Shown: one piece after another, positions 1 to 5,505 of the stretch
How the letters are laid out: the number at the start of each line of letters is the position of its first letter
How positions within the stretch are numbered: position 1 is the first letter of the stretch
Source: CAYUNT01 sp964446285
GTDB lineage: Bacteria > Sumerlaeota > Sumerlaeia > SLMS01 > CAYUNT01
Direction: 5' to 3'
Assembly (NCBI GenBank): GCA_964446285.1
Contig: CAYUNT010000174.1
Location: 1-9,783, forward strand
DNA: 9,783 nt
Program-made: the position numbers and the translations under genes
The notes under the pieces: generated by a model
What the model saw: only the letters and a program-made list of their open reading frames with translations
What the model was told of the DNA's origin: nothing
The model's database searches: none

Positions 1-54
1 TGCTCTACCCTCACGCTGGCATGACTGACCCTGCAAAAAACTGAGATGCGCCCA
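1..54. mobile_element. Possible end of an insertion sequence at the window edge
   Basis: Nucleotidyltransferase homology stops abruptly at about base 55, and what lies to the left is unrelated. Read on the minus strand the foreign segment starts TGGGCGCATCTCA and continues with a T-run and GCAGGGTCAGTCATGCC. A TG...CA boundary is the rule for IS21-family ends, so an IS end is a reasonable guess. No transposase or second end is visible because the window stops. It could equally be a deletion junction. The IS21 suggestion is inference from the terminal dinucleotide and the break in the gene. Confidence 0.35.
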
Positions 55-181
55 TATCCGAACCATTTTTGTAATTTCCCTTGGCGCGCGATCCATACAA
101 AATCGCTTTTTCCACCTGCGGATGGCTCGCAAGCACTTTGTTTATTTTTTCGATGGTCGCATCCTTAAGCCCGAATCTCAT
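11..181 (-). pseudogene. Truncated MNT-type nucleotidyltransferase (HI0073/MntA-like)
   Basis: This would be the minimal nucleotidyltransferase partner of the HepT-like gene just upstream; in MntA-HepT systems this enzyme AMPylates HepT and acts as antitoxin. The reading frame gives 56 residues against roughly 95-150 for the family. The N-terminal part is convincing: an alpha helix, then AILYGSRAKGNYKNGSD at residues 27-42, which is the family's GS-X10-D-x-D nucleotide-binding motif up to its first Asp. The following residues should be I-D-L or similar but are MGASQFFAGSVMPA and a stop, with no family resemblance. The second catalytic Asp and all downstream helices are missing, so the enzyme should be dead. 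The start ATG overlaps the upstream stop codon (ATGA, bases 178-181), so the two were translationally coupled. The family call is confident; the cause of the break is inferred. Confidence 0.8.
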
Positions 182-603
182 TTTCTTTCTTCCGCTTCGA
201 TCTGTTTCAGCTTTTCCAGCAGTTCCTTAAACTCTGCGTAGTAAATCTCCAGAATATCGTTGGCAATTTTTTGAGCGGTCTCGCTATTATATGTGTGGGA
301 ACTTGCATTGCTGCTTTCAATCATCTTCATCCAAGCTTCGCCATTGTCCACGAGGCCGCGTTTGAACGCCTCGCGAGTAGTGTCTCTCGAACCATAGAGA
401 TTCCGTATCCCTTTGCTCTCAAGGAAATCCTTCAAGGTGTTCCAAGCCAGTTCGTGGGTATATTCAAAGGCTTGAATCATCCCCTGTTCCTCAAGCCTTG
501 AAAGATTACGCTGCCTGGCCAGTTCGACAGCTTCCCGCAATTGCTCCCATGCCCGACTAAAATGCTCGAAGCGTTGCATCCAGCGAATGTCTTCCGCGCT
601 CAT
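178..603 (-). CDS. HepT-like HEPN protein, HI0074 family (nucleotidyltransferase substrate-binding)
   Basis: A 141-residue all-helical protein of the HI0074 branch of HEPN domains, usually encoded beside an MNT nucleotidyltransferase. Related HepT proteins are RNases whose toxicity is blocked when MntA AMPylates a Tyr in the RX4-6H-x-Y motif. Visible family marks are the helix FEYTHELAWNTLKDFLE at residues 46-62, the segment with GSRDTTREAFKRGLV at 71-85, and SSHTYNSETAQ at 101-111 containing His103 and Tyr105. The residue where an Arg is expected, four places before that His, is Ser98, so the RNase motif looks broken. The start is supported by GGAGG eight bases upstream of ATG. Its stop overlaps the start of the truncated nucleotidyltransferase. 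Full length for the family. Activity as a toxin is doubtful given Ser98 and the dead partner. Confidence 0.85.
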   Translation of the reverse strand: MSAEDIRWMQRFEHFSRAWEQLREAVELARQRNLSRLEEQGMIQAFEYTHELAWNTLKDFLESKGIRNLYGSRDTTREAFKRGLVDNGEAWMKMIESSNASSHTYNSETAQKIANDILEIYYAEFKELLEKLKQIEAEERK

Positions 604-762
604 CGACCTCGCCTCCGTAATGTGTCTGGGCCAGTGCCGGTGTCCTTTGCCTTGCCAGGCACACCTGTGTGCCCTTGCGCCGCTGCTTTCCCATAGTCTG
701 GCGGCAAGGGGCAGCCTGAAAAATTGCCCTTCGCTGGCTGACTCTGCAATGGCTTTTCGAGG
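604..762. other. Non-coding gap with a short palindrome
   Basis: I see no credible gene here; ORFs on either strand lack family resemblance. A perfect short inverted repeat, GGCACAC-CT-GTGTGCC, lies at 658-673. A weaker pairing, GGGCA with TGCCC around an 11-base spacer, lies near 711-731. Neither is followed by a T-run on the coding strand, so neither reads as a standard terminator. The 604-625 end carries the ribosome binding site of the HepT-like gene. Confidence 0.5.
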
Positions 763-915
763 TCAGACTTTGCCGCTGGCTGGCTTTCGCCGACGGTCGC
801 GTTCGGAAATGCGGGCGCAAGTCATGCGTTCGCGCAAGCCCCCCGATTGCATAAAGTCCTTTTCCAAACGGCGAATTTGTTGATCGAGCAGATGCCAAGC
901 CTTATGCGAAATCCG
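763..915 (-). pseudogene. C-terminal remnant of a four-helix-bundle 'suffix' domain protein
   Basis: Directly after the rph stop codon, in the same frame, an open stretch of 50 codons runs to a TGA at 763-765. It contains LLDQQIRRLEKDF followed by GGLRERMTCAR and a basic end. This matches the pattern I know for the C-terminal suffix domain attached to S23/IVP-type four-helix-bundle proteins (a leucine-rich helix with QIxxLExxF, then GGxRERM and R-rich residues). There is no start codon at its beginning and no N-terminal four-helix domain; the only in-frame ATGs are internal. It is therefore a broken gene piece, probably left by a deletion that joined it to the 3' end of rph. Function unknown. 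The family assignment rests on motif memory, not a search. Confidence 0.55.
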
Positions 916-1653
916 TTACTCCCCTGGCTTTTTCAGGTCAATTCCCAGGATTTCCTTCTGCATCGCCACAAGGCGGTCGATGCCGCCGCGCGCCATGGCG
1001 AGCATTTCATCGAGCTGTTCGCGGCTGAACGCCCCGTGTTCCGCTGTGCCTTGCACCTCGATAAATTGCCCCGCGCCGTTCATGACGACGTTCATATCCA
1101 CCTCGGCCTGCGCATCTTCCAGATAACACAAATCCAGCACGGGCCGCCCTTCGACAATTCCCACACTTACAGCAGCCACGTAATCATTGAGCAGCACCCG
1201 TCCCATTTGCCCTTGTTCCCCCAGGCGTTTCATCGCCAGCCCCAGCGCCACAAATCCGCCTGTAATCGCCGCCGTGCGCGTTCCACCATCGGCCTGGATC
1301 ACATCGCAGTCGATGATAAACGTCCGCTCGCCCAGTCGTTCGAGGTCTGTCACCGCCCGCAGCGAACGCCCAATCAGGCGCTGGATTTCCTGCGAGCGTC
1401 CTACGGGATGCGTGCGGTTCACATCGCGCACGATGCGCTGTTTCGACGACCGCGGCAGCATGGCGTATTCCGCCGTCACCCACCCCTGCCCCGTTCCCGC
1501 CAGGTGCGCGGGCGCGCGGTTATCGAGCGTGGCCGAGACGATCAGCCGCGTCAGGCCAAACTCGATCTGGCACGAGCCTTCGGCGTAGAGGAGGACATTA
1601 GGTGTGATGCGCACTTCGCGCAATTGATCCGGCGCGCGTCCATCGATTCGCAT
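916..1653 (-). CDS. rph: Ribonuclease PH
   Basis: Phosphorolytic 3'-5' exoribonuclease that trims nucleotides after the CCA end of tRNA precursors and takes part in RNA turnover, using inorganic phosphate and releasing nucleoside diphosphates. The 245 residues match the family's usual length of about 240. Diagnostic stretches are all present: MRIDGRAPDQLR at the N-terminus, GRSQEIQRLIGRSLRA at 85-100, the phosphate-binding GGTRTA at 123-128, LNDYVAAVSVG at 155-165, and LEDAQAEVDMNVVM at 178-191 with the acidic residues Asp180 and Asp186. The start ATG has AGGAG eleven bases upstream, a slightly long spacing. Upstream, 171 bases holding a MITE-like element separate it from the clpP-like gene, so it may have its own promoter, though I could not identify one. 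Intact and confidently assigned. Confidence 0.97.
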   Translation of the reverse strand: MRIDGRAPDQLREVRITPNVLLYAEGSCQIEFGLTRLIVSATLDNRAPAHLAGTGQGWVTAEYAMLPRSSKQRIVRDVNRTHPVGRSQEIQRLIGRSLRAVTDLERLGERTFIIDCDVIQADGGTRTAAITGGFVALGLAMKRLGEQGQMGRVLLNDYVAAVSVGIVEGRPVLDLCYLEDAQAEVDMNVVMNGAGQFIEVQGTAEHGAFSREQLDEMLAMARGGIDRLVAMQKEILGIDLKKPGE

Positions 1654-1722
1654 GGTGGGAACCGCTCCTGATAGAAAACTTCTTTTTATGTCTTGGTGTC
1701 TGGGTGGGTGCGATCCCTCTTA

Positions 1723-1824
1723 GAGCCTATCCGAAAACCCACCCGAGAATCTTGGACGGGACGTCCAAGCCACCAGAAATCTTGGGCAAGATGCCCAAGC
1801 CACCGGAAGTTTTCGGATAGGCTC
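1723..1824. mobile_element. 102-bp MITE-like element with 16-bp perfect terminal inverted repeats
   Basis: The ends GAGCCTATCCGAAAAC (1723-1738) and GTTTTCGGATAGGCTC (1809-1824) are exact inverted copies. A TTA triplet lies just outside each end (1720-1722 and 1825-1827), as expected for a 3-bp target duplication. It has no coding capacity and the interior is filled by two tandem hairpins, so it is a non-autonomous element. A TNA duplication with ends starting GAGCC resembles the IS1031 subgroup of the IS5 family; this parentage is inference. The right TTA is also the stop codon (TAA) of the clpP-like gene, so the insertion left that protein intact. It could also act as an RNA structure between clpP and rph. 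Confidence 0.75.
1749..1808. repeat. Two tandem 30-bp units, each a 7-bp-stem hairpin
   Basis: Unit 1 (1749-1778) and unit 2 (1779-1808) share the frame ATCTTGG...CCAAGCCACC-R-GAA. Each folds into a hairpin: CTTGGAC/GTCCAAG with loop GGGAC (1751-1769), and CTTGGGC/GCCCAAG with loop AAGAT (1781-1799). The stems differ by a paired change (A-T in one, G-C in the other) while the loops differ freely, so pairing rather than sequence seems to be kept. Confidence 0.8.
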
Positions 1825-2412
1825 TTATTCCAGATCGCTCGCCGACGACACAATGCGCGAAATGAGGCCGTATTCGAGCGCCTCTTGGGCATTCATCCAA
1901 AAATTGCGGTCTGTATCGTGCGCCACTTTTTCGGCCGTTTGGCCAGTTTCCTCAGAGATCATGCGGTTGAGCCGGTCGCGCACCTTGAGGATTTCGTCCA
2001 TCTCGATGCGCAGGTCCGACGCGCGCCCACCCGCTCCGCCGCTCGGCTGATGCAGCAAGAAGCGCGTATTGGGCAGCGCGAAGCGGTTTTCCTTGCGCGC
2101 TCCGAACAAGATCGGCACCGCGATGCTTGCCACCCATCCCGCGCCAATCCCGATGACCTTCGAGCGGACGAACCGCAGCACGTCGTGAATGGCGAATCCC
2201 GAATCCACATGCCCGCCGTTGGACGTGACAATGATGCGGATTGGATCGTGGGATTCGGAGTCGAGAACAAGAAGTTGCGAGATGACTTCCTCGGCCATGT
2301 CCTGATCGACGTCGCCGGCGATCATGACAGTGCGAGCCTTGAGGAGGCGCTGGACAATCGCATCGGACTGCCTTCCGCGCGCGCTCTCGTCGCATTCTTC
2401 GGAATAGCGCAT
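1825..2412 (-). CDS. clpP: ClpP-family protease subunit with altered catalytic triad
   Basis: Homologue of the proteolytic subunit of the Clp ATP-dependent protease, a tetradecameric serine peptidase fed by AAA+ unfoldases such as ClpX. At 195 residues it has family length. Seen in order: SNGGHVDSGFAIHD at 64-77 (the oxyanion region, usually NSPGG), GWVASIAVPIL at 92-102 with presumed nucleophile Ser96, RFALPNTRFLLHQPSGG at 110-126 with His121, and DTDRNFWMNAQEALEYGLI at 166-184. The position aligned with the catalytic Asp (Asp171 of mature E. coli ClpP) is Asn170. The residue after the Ser is Ile rather than the usual Met. It may be a paralogue working in a mixed complex, like Listeria ClpP1, which also has Asn here. 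The start is supported by GAGG seven bases upstream. The stop codon abuts the MITE-like element. The symbol denotes family only. Confidence 0.88.
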   Translation of the reverse strand: MRYSEECDESARGRQSDAIVQRLLKARTVMIAGDVDQDMAEEVISQLLVLDSESHDPIRIIVTSNGGHVDSGFAIHDVLRFVRSKVIGIGAGWVASIAVPILFGARKENRFALPNTRFLLHQPSGGAGGRASDLRIEMDEILKVRDRLNRMISEETGQTAEKVAHDTDRNFWMNAQEALEYGLISRIVSSASDLE

Positions 2413-2447
2413 GACAATACCTCATTTTTACGGGAGAAGGGAAAATC

Positions 2448-2538
2448 AGACAGGATTTACAGAATTTACAGAATAAAAAAAGGAAAAAAAGGCTGAGCGC
2501 CTTTTATTCTCATCTTCTTCATCCTGTAAATCCTGTCT
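2448..2538. repeat. 15-bp perfect inverted repeat flanking the rpsP-clpP terminator
   Basis: AGACAGGATTTACAG at 2448-2462 is the exact inverse of CTGTAAATCCTGTCT at 2524-2538. The left arm is followed by a second partial copy (AATTTACAG, 2463-2471). The two arms enclose an A/T-rich spacer and the small terminator hairpin. Repeats built on CAGGATTTACAGGAT are common between genes in many environmental bacterial genomes. This may be one such dispersed unit, possibly a small non-autonomous element. Confidence 0.65.
2487..2505 (-). terminator. Rho-independent terminator after rpsP (possibly bidirectional)
   Basis: AAAAGGC-TGAGC-GCCTTTT forms a 7-bp stem with a 5-base loop. On the minus strand the hairpin is followed by a run of seven T (Ts opposite the A-run at 2484-2490), the usual intrinsic terminator layout, about 65 bases past the rpsP stop. 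The plus strand has only TTTT, so termination is stronger for minus-strand transcripts. This would separate rpsP from the clpP-like gene. Confidence 0.65.
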
Positions 2539-2570
2539 ATTCTTTCACAATGGCCTGCGCGTTCGCACGC

Positions 2571-2924
2571 TCAGCCCTGGGGGGCCGCTGGAGGAGCGGG
2601 AGGAGCAGCAGGGGCTTTGCCGGCATCGGCTTGCTTGGCGGCCTTGCGGGCCTTGCGCGCATCCATCTTGGCGTCGCTGAACTTCTTCATCACGCCGAGC
2701 TTCGACAGGATCGAGCGGCAGCTGTCCGACGGCTGAGCGCCATTGTTGAGCCAATACAACGCGCGTTCTTCGTCGATCTTGATGATCGGCGGGTTGAAGA
2801 GCGGCTGATACTGGCCGAGAATCTCGACACAACGGCCATCGCGGGCGCGGCGCGCCTCCGCCACTACCATGCGCCAAAACGGCCGATTGCGCCTGCCAAC
2901 TCGAGTCAAACGAATCCGAAGCAT
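2571..2924 (-). CDS. rpsP: 30S ribosomal protein S16
   Basis: Small-subunit ribosomal protein needed for 30S assembly. The first 80 residues are textbook S16: MLRIRLTRVGRRNRPFWRMVV at the N-terminus, then RRARDGRCVEILGQYQP at 25-41, DEERALYWLNNGAQPSD at 51-67, and SILSKLGVMKKF at 71-82. The protein is 117 residues, longer than the usual 80-90, because of a basic then Ala/Pro-rich tail (KARKAAKQAD, then PAAPPAPPAAPQG). The start ATG has an excellent AGGAGG six bases upstream. It lies downstream of ffh, a pairing common in bacteria, where rimM, trmD and rplS often follow; here they do not, and a terminator comes next. Confident assignment. Confidence 0.97.
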   Translation of the reverse strand: MLRIRLTRVGRRNRPFWRMVVAEARRARDGRCVEILGQYQPLFNPPIIKIDEERALYWLNNGAQPSDSCRSILSKLGVMKKFSDAKMDARKARKAAKQADAGKAPAAPPAPPAAPQG

Positions 2925-2951
2925 GAGAACCTCCTGAACCTTTCATTGTAT

Positions 2952-2968
2952 TGCCAGAGCCTCTGGCA
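2952..2968 (-). promoter_or_regulatory. Hairpin in the rpsP leader
   Basis: TGCCAGAG-C-CTCTGGCA pairs perfectly and sits 28 bases upstream of the rpsP start, just 5' of the AGGAGG. No T-run follows on the coding strand, so it is not a clear terminator. It might fold in the leader and affect rpsP translation, or mark an mRNA processing site. Upstream, at 2981-3006, lies a short series of G/CCACAAA repeats. A TATACC sequence just before the hairpin on the minus strand is too poorly spaced from any -35-like hexamer for me to call a promoter. Confidence 0.35.
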
Positions 2969-3021
2969 GGGTATAAATTGCACCACAAAGGCACAAAAGC
3001 ACAAAACGCCGCTATTTCGCC

Positions 3022-3050
3022 GGCGCCGGGGGAATTCGCGCCCCCCCGCC
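3022..3050 (-). terminator. GC-rich hairpin after ffh, weak terminator candidate
   Basis: GGCG and GGGGG on the left pair with CCCCC and CGCC on the right around an AATTCGCG loop, beginning about eight bases past the ffh stop codon. There is no clean T-run after it on the minus strand, only GCGTTTTG some way on, so readthrough into rpsP is likely. It could attenuate rather than end transcription. Confidence 0.3.
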
Positions 3051-3057
3051 GCGCGAT

Positions 3058-4821
3058 CTAGCGTCCTTTTCGCCTCTTTTTCTTTTTCTTCTTATGATAC
3101 ACGCCCGATCCAGCAGGGTGCCGGGGATCATGGCGCGGACCGCCTCCACGCGGGTCTTCCATTCCCATCGCCGCGGGGTCCATTCCGGGCATCATGGCGC
3201 CGCCTGGCATCGGCATTCCCCCGGGCGGCATTCCGGGCGGAAGCGGCATTCCCGCCGCAGGCATTGGCATTCCGCCGCCGCGCAACGCCTTCATCATCCC
3301 GCCCATTCCGCCGCCCATCATCGCCTGCATCATGGACTTGGCCTGGTCGAACTGGCGGATCAGTTCCGTCACCTCTTTCAGCGAAGTGCCCGAGCCTTTC
3401 GCCACGCGATTGCGCCGCGTGCCGCTTTTGCGCAGCAACTCGTCGTTTTCGCGCTCCGCCTTGGTCATCGAGAAAATAATCGCCTCGACACGCCGGATTT
3501 CGCCTTCGAGTTCGGAGTTGTCCACATTGCCGAGCATCTGCCCCATGCCGGGGATGAGCGAAAGCAGCCCTTTGAGCGGCCCCATCTTGCGGACCGTTTT
3601 CATCTGCTGAACGAAGTCGTTGAAGTCGAATTTGCGCTCGGCGATCTTGCGCTGCATTTCGAGCGCCTGGTCGGCGTCGATCGCCTCCTGGGCCTTTTCG
3701 ACGAGCGAAACCACGTCGCCCATGCCCAGGATGCGCGAAGCCACGCGCTCGGGAACAAATTCTTCGAGGTCGTCCGGGTGCTCGCCCGTGCCGACAAACA
3801 CCACCGGCTTGCCCGTTACCGCGCGGATGGAAAGCGCCGCCCCGCCGCGCGCATCGCCGTCCATTTTCGTGAGGCAAACGCCGTCCAGGCCCACTTCGCG
3901 GCAAAACGTCGAGGCCGAATTCACAGCGTCTTGGCCCGTCATCGCGTCGCAGACGAGGAACGTATAATCCGGGCGGATTTCCTCTTTGATCGCCCGCAAC
4001 TCATCCATGCGCACTTCGTCGATGTGAAGCCGCCCTGCCGTATCGACGATCAGCACGTCTTCGCCCGATTGCTCGGCCTGCTGGCGCGCCGCGCGGATGA
4101 TGTCCACCGGATGCGGCTCAGTGCCCATCGAAAAACACGGCGTGGCCACGGCGCGTCCGACCACCTTCAACTGTTCGATGGCTGCCGGGCGCACGAGGTC
4201 GCAGGCGACAAGCATCGGTTTGCATTTCGCCTTCTGGAGGCGGCGCGCCAACTTGCCGCAAAATGTCGTTTTCCCCGATCCCTGCAAGCCCAGCATCATG
4301 ATTGTGGTGGGTTTGCCCGGTTCGACGACAAAAGGTTTGGGGGATCCGGCAGCGGCAGCCGCCGAATCGGCCGGGACTGGCGCGGAGGCCACCGCGCCCA
4401 GAGCCGGAGAGGCCGCAGGTTGCGCGGCTGCGGCGCCTTCTCTAGCCTCCGCTGCTTTCGCTCCAACTCCAGCCGGCTCCGCAACGGGCGTTTCCGCCGG
4501 AATCTGCAAGGGCTTGCCGGACGGAGCAAGCGCGGGGGCGGGCATTTCTTCCACCACTCCGCCCAGCACGCGCACCAGCTCGCGATAGACCGTGTGAATG
4601 AATTGCTGCGCCGGATCGACACCCCGGATCACTTCTTGTCCGATGGCTTGTTGCTGAACCGACTGGATAAACTCTTTGACGACCTTGAAGTTGACGTCCG
4701 CTTCTAGTAGCGCCAAGCGCACCTCGCGAAGGGCTTCCTTGACGTTCTCTTCGCTCAGCTTGTGCTGTCCGCGAAGCCGCCGGAAAACCCCCTCGAATTT
4801 TTGCCCTAGCGCCTCAAACAT
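3058..4821 (-). CDS. ffh: Signal recognition particle GTPase Ffh (SRP54) with a long N-G linker insert
   Basis: Protein subunit of the bacterial signal recognition particle. It binds SRP RNA and signal sequences and, with FtsY, delivers ribosomes to the membrane. N domain residues 1-88 (LREVRLALLEADVNFKVV at 31-48). G domain from about 172: P-loop GLQGSGKTT 178-186, DTAGR 260-264, TKMDGDARGG 318-327, GTGEHPDDLEEF 344-355. M domain from about 375 with the RNA-binding signature GTRRNRVAKGSGTSLKEV 467-484. At 587 residues it exceeds the usual 440-500. Residues about 90-168 are a low-complexity Ala/Pro-rich insert, and the C-terminus has a Met/Gly/Pro-rich run (504-552) and a KKKKKKRRKGR end. The start has AGGAA nine bases upstream. 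ylxM ends 22 bases upstream, so they form an operon. Core motifs are intact and function is confident. Confidence 0.97.
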   Translation of the reverse strand: MFEALGQKFEGVFRRLRGQHKLSEENVKEALREVRLALLEADVNFKVVKEFIQSVQQQAIGQEVIRGVDPAQQFIHTVYRELVRVLGGVVEEMPAPALAPSGKPLQIPAETPVAEPAGVGAKAAEAREGAAAAQPAASPALGAVASAPVPADSAAAAAGSPKPFVVEPGKPTTIMMLGLQGSGKTTFCGKLARRLQKAKCKPMLVACDLVRPAAIEQLKVVGRAVATPCFSMGTEPHPVDIIRAARQQAEQSGEDVLIVDTAGRLHIDEVRMDELRAIKEEIRPDYTFLVCDAMTGQDAVNSASTFCREVGLDGVCLTKMDGDARGGAALSIRAVTGKPVVFVGTGEHPDDLEEFVPERVASRILGMGDVVSLVEKAQEAIDADQALEMQRKIAERKFDFNDFVQQMKTVRKMGPLKGLLSLIPGMGQMLGNVDNSELEGEIRRVEAIIFSMTKAERENDELLRKSGTRRNRVAKGSGTSLKEVTELIRQFDQAKSMMQAMMGGGMGGMMKALRGGGMPMPAAGMPLPPGMPPGGMPMPGGAMMPGMDPAAMGMEDPRGGGPRHDPRHPAGSGVYHKKKKKKRRKGR

Positions 4822-4843
4822 GATTCAAGTTCCTGATGTTATC

Positions 4844-5482
4844 CTACTGGCCTTGCTGGCTTTTGATTGATTCTTCCACGCGAGCGAGCAGGCGACCGAC
4901 TTCCTGGTTTAGCCCATCGGCATCGTAAATGATGCCGCCCGAACGCTGAATGCGGCGGCGAATTGACTTCAAACCCTCGGCGATTCCGTTCAACATTTCC
5001 ACATTCGCCGCTGAGAGCGCCCCATCCCCCACCGAGACCGGTTGGGACGTCAAACCGCCTTTTTCCGCCACGCCTTCTTCTGCCGCCGCCAAGCCGCCCG
5101 CCCACGAAACTCCTTCCGCCGCCGTCGCAGGCCCTTCGCTCGCTTCTTCGGGCAGATCGTCACCCGCCTCGACGTCGGAAGGCAGGGGCGAATTTTCGAT
5201 TTGTTCGAGAAGTTTTGGAATTCCGCGTTCGAGCAGCCGCAGTTTGGCCTCGTATTCTTCCAAACTCCGCTCGGCGTGCTTTACGGCGTCGTGAACCGCC
5301 TGGCGCGAAACGCCAAAGACCTGGGCGATTTCGCCAAACGACTGATCCTGGTTGAAATGCAACAGAACAAACTTGCGCTGGCGCTCCGTGAGGAGATTTC
5401 CATATAAATCCACAAGAAGCCCGATGCGAATCGGCCGCGGAAGATCGGTGGCTTGGCTGGATTTTTGCGCCTGCGCGTTCAT
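4844..5482 (-). CDS. ylxM: YlxM-like HTH protein (UPF0122) with a C-terminal extension
   Basis: YlxM is a small helix-turn-helix protein encoded just upstream of ffh in many bacteria and linked to SRP function in Gram-positive species. Residues about 18-85 show the family pattern: LLVDLYGNLLTERQRKFVLLHFNQD, then an HTH at about 47-68 (SFGEIAQVFGVSRQAVHDAV) and an acidic helix SLEEYEAKLRLLE at 73-85. The protein is 212 residues, about twice the usual 105-115. The extra half is an acidic Ala/Glu/Gly linker (100-145) and a charged helical end (160-212). I chose ATG at 5482 because YlxM homology begins shortly after; an in-frame TTG at 5515 would add 11 residues. No strong ribosome binding site (GGGG eight bases before ATG). 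The ffh start is 22 bases downstream. Confidence 0.85.
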   Translation of the reverse strand: MNAQAQKSSQATDLPRPIRIGLLVDLYGNLLTERQRKFVLLHFNQDQSFGEIAQVFGVSRQAVHDAVKHAERSLEEYEAKLRLLERGIPKLLEQIENSPLPSDVEAGDDLPEEASEGPATAAEGVSWAGGLAAAEEGVAEKGGLTSQPVSVGDGALSAANVEMLNGIAEGLKSIRRRIQRSGGIIYDADGLNQEVGRLLARVEESIKSQQGQ

Positions 5483-5505
5483 GATAAGCCCCAGAGAGCA
5501 AAAAT

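Noticed and set aside
847..1671. 274-codon plus-strand frame opposite rph
   Set aside because: No family resemblance, covers an intact RNase PH gene, and has the composition of an antisense shadow.
3094..4707. 537-codon open frame on the plus strand opposite ffh
   Set aside because: It is rich in His and Arg with no domain pattern, and it lies wholly across a clear Ffh gene. High GC at codon third positions of ffh removes stops from the opposite strand.
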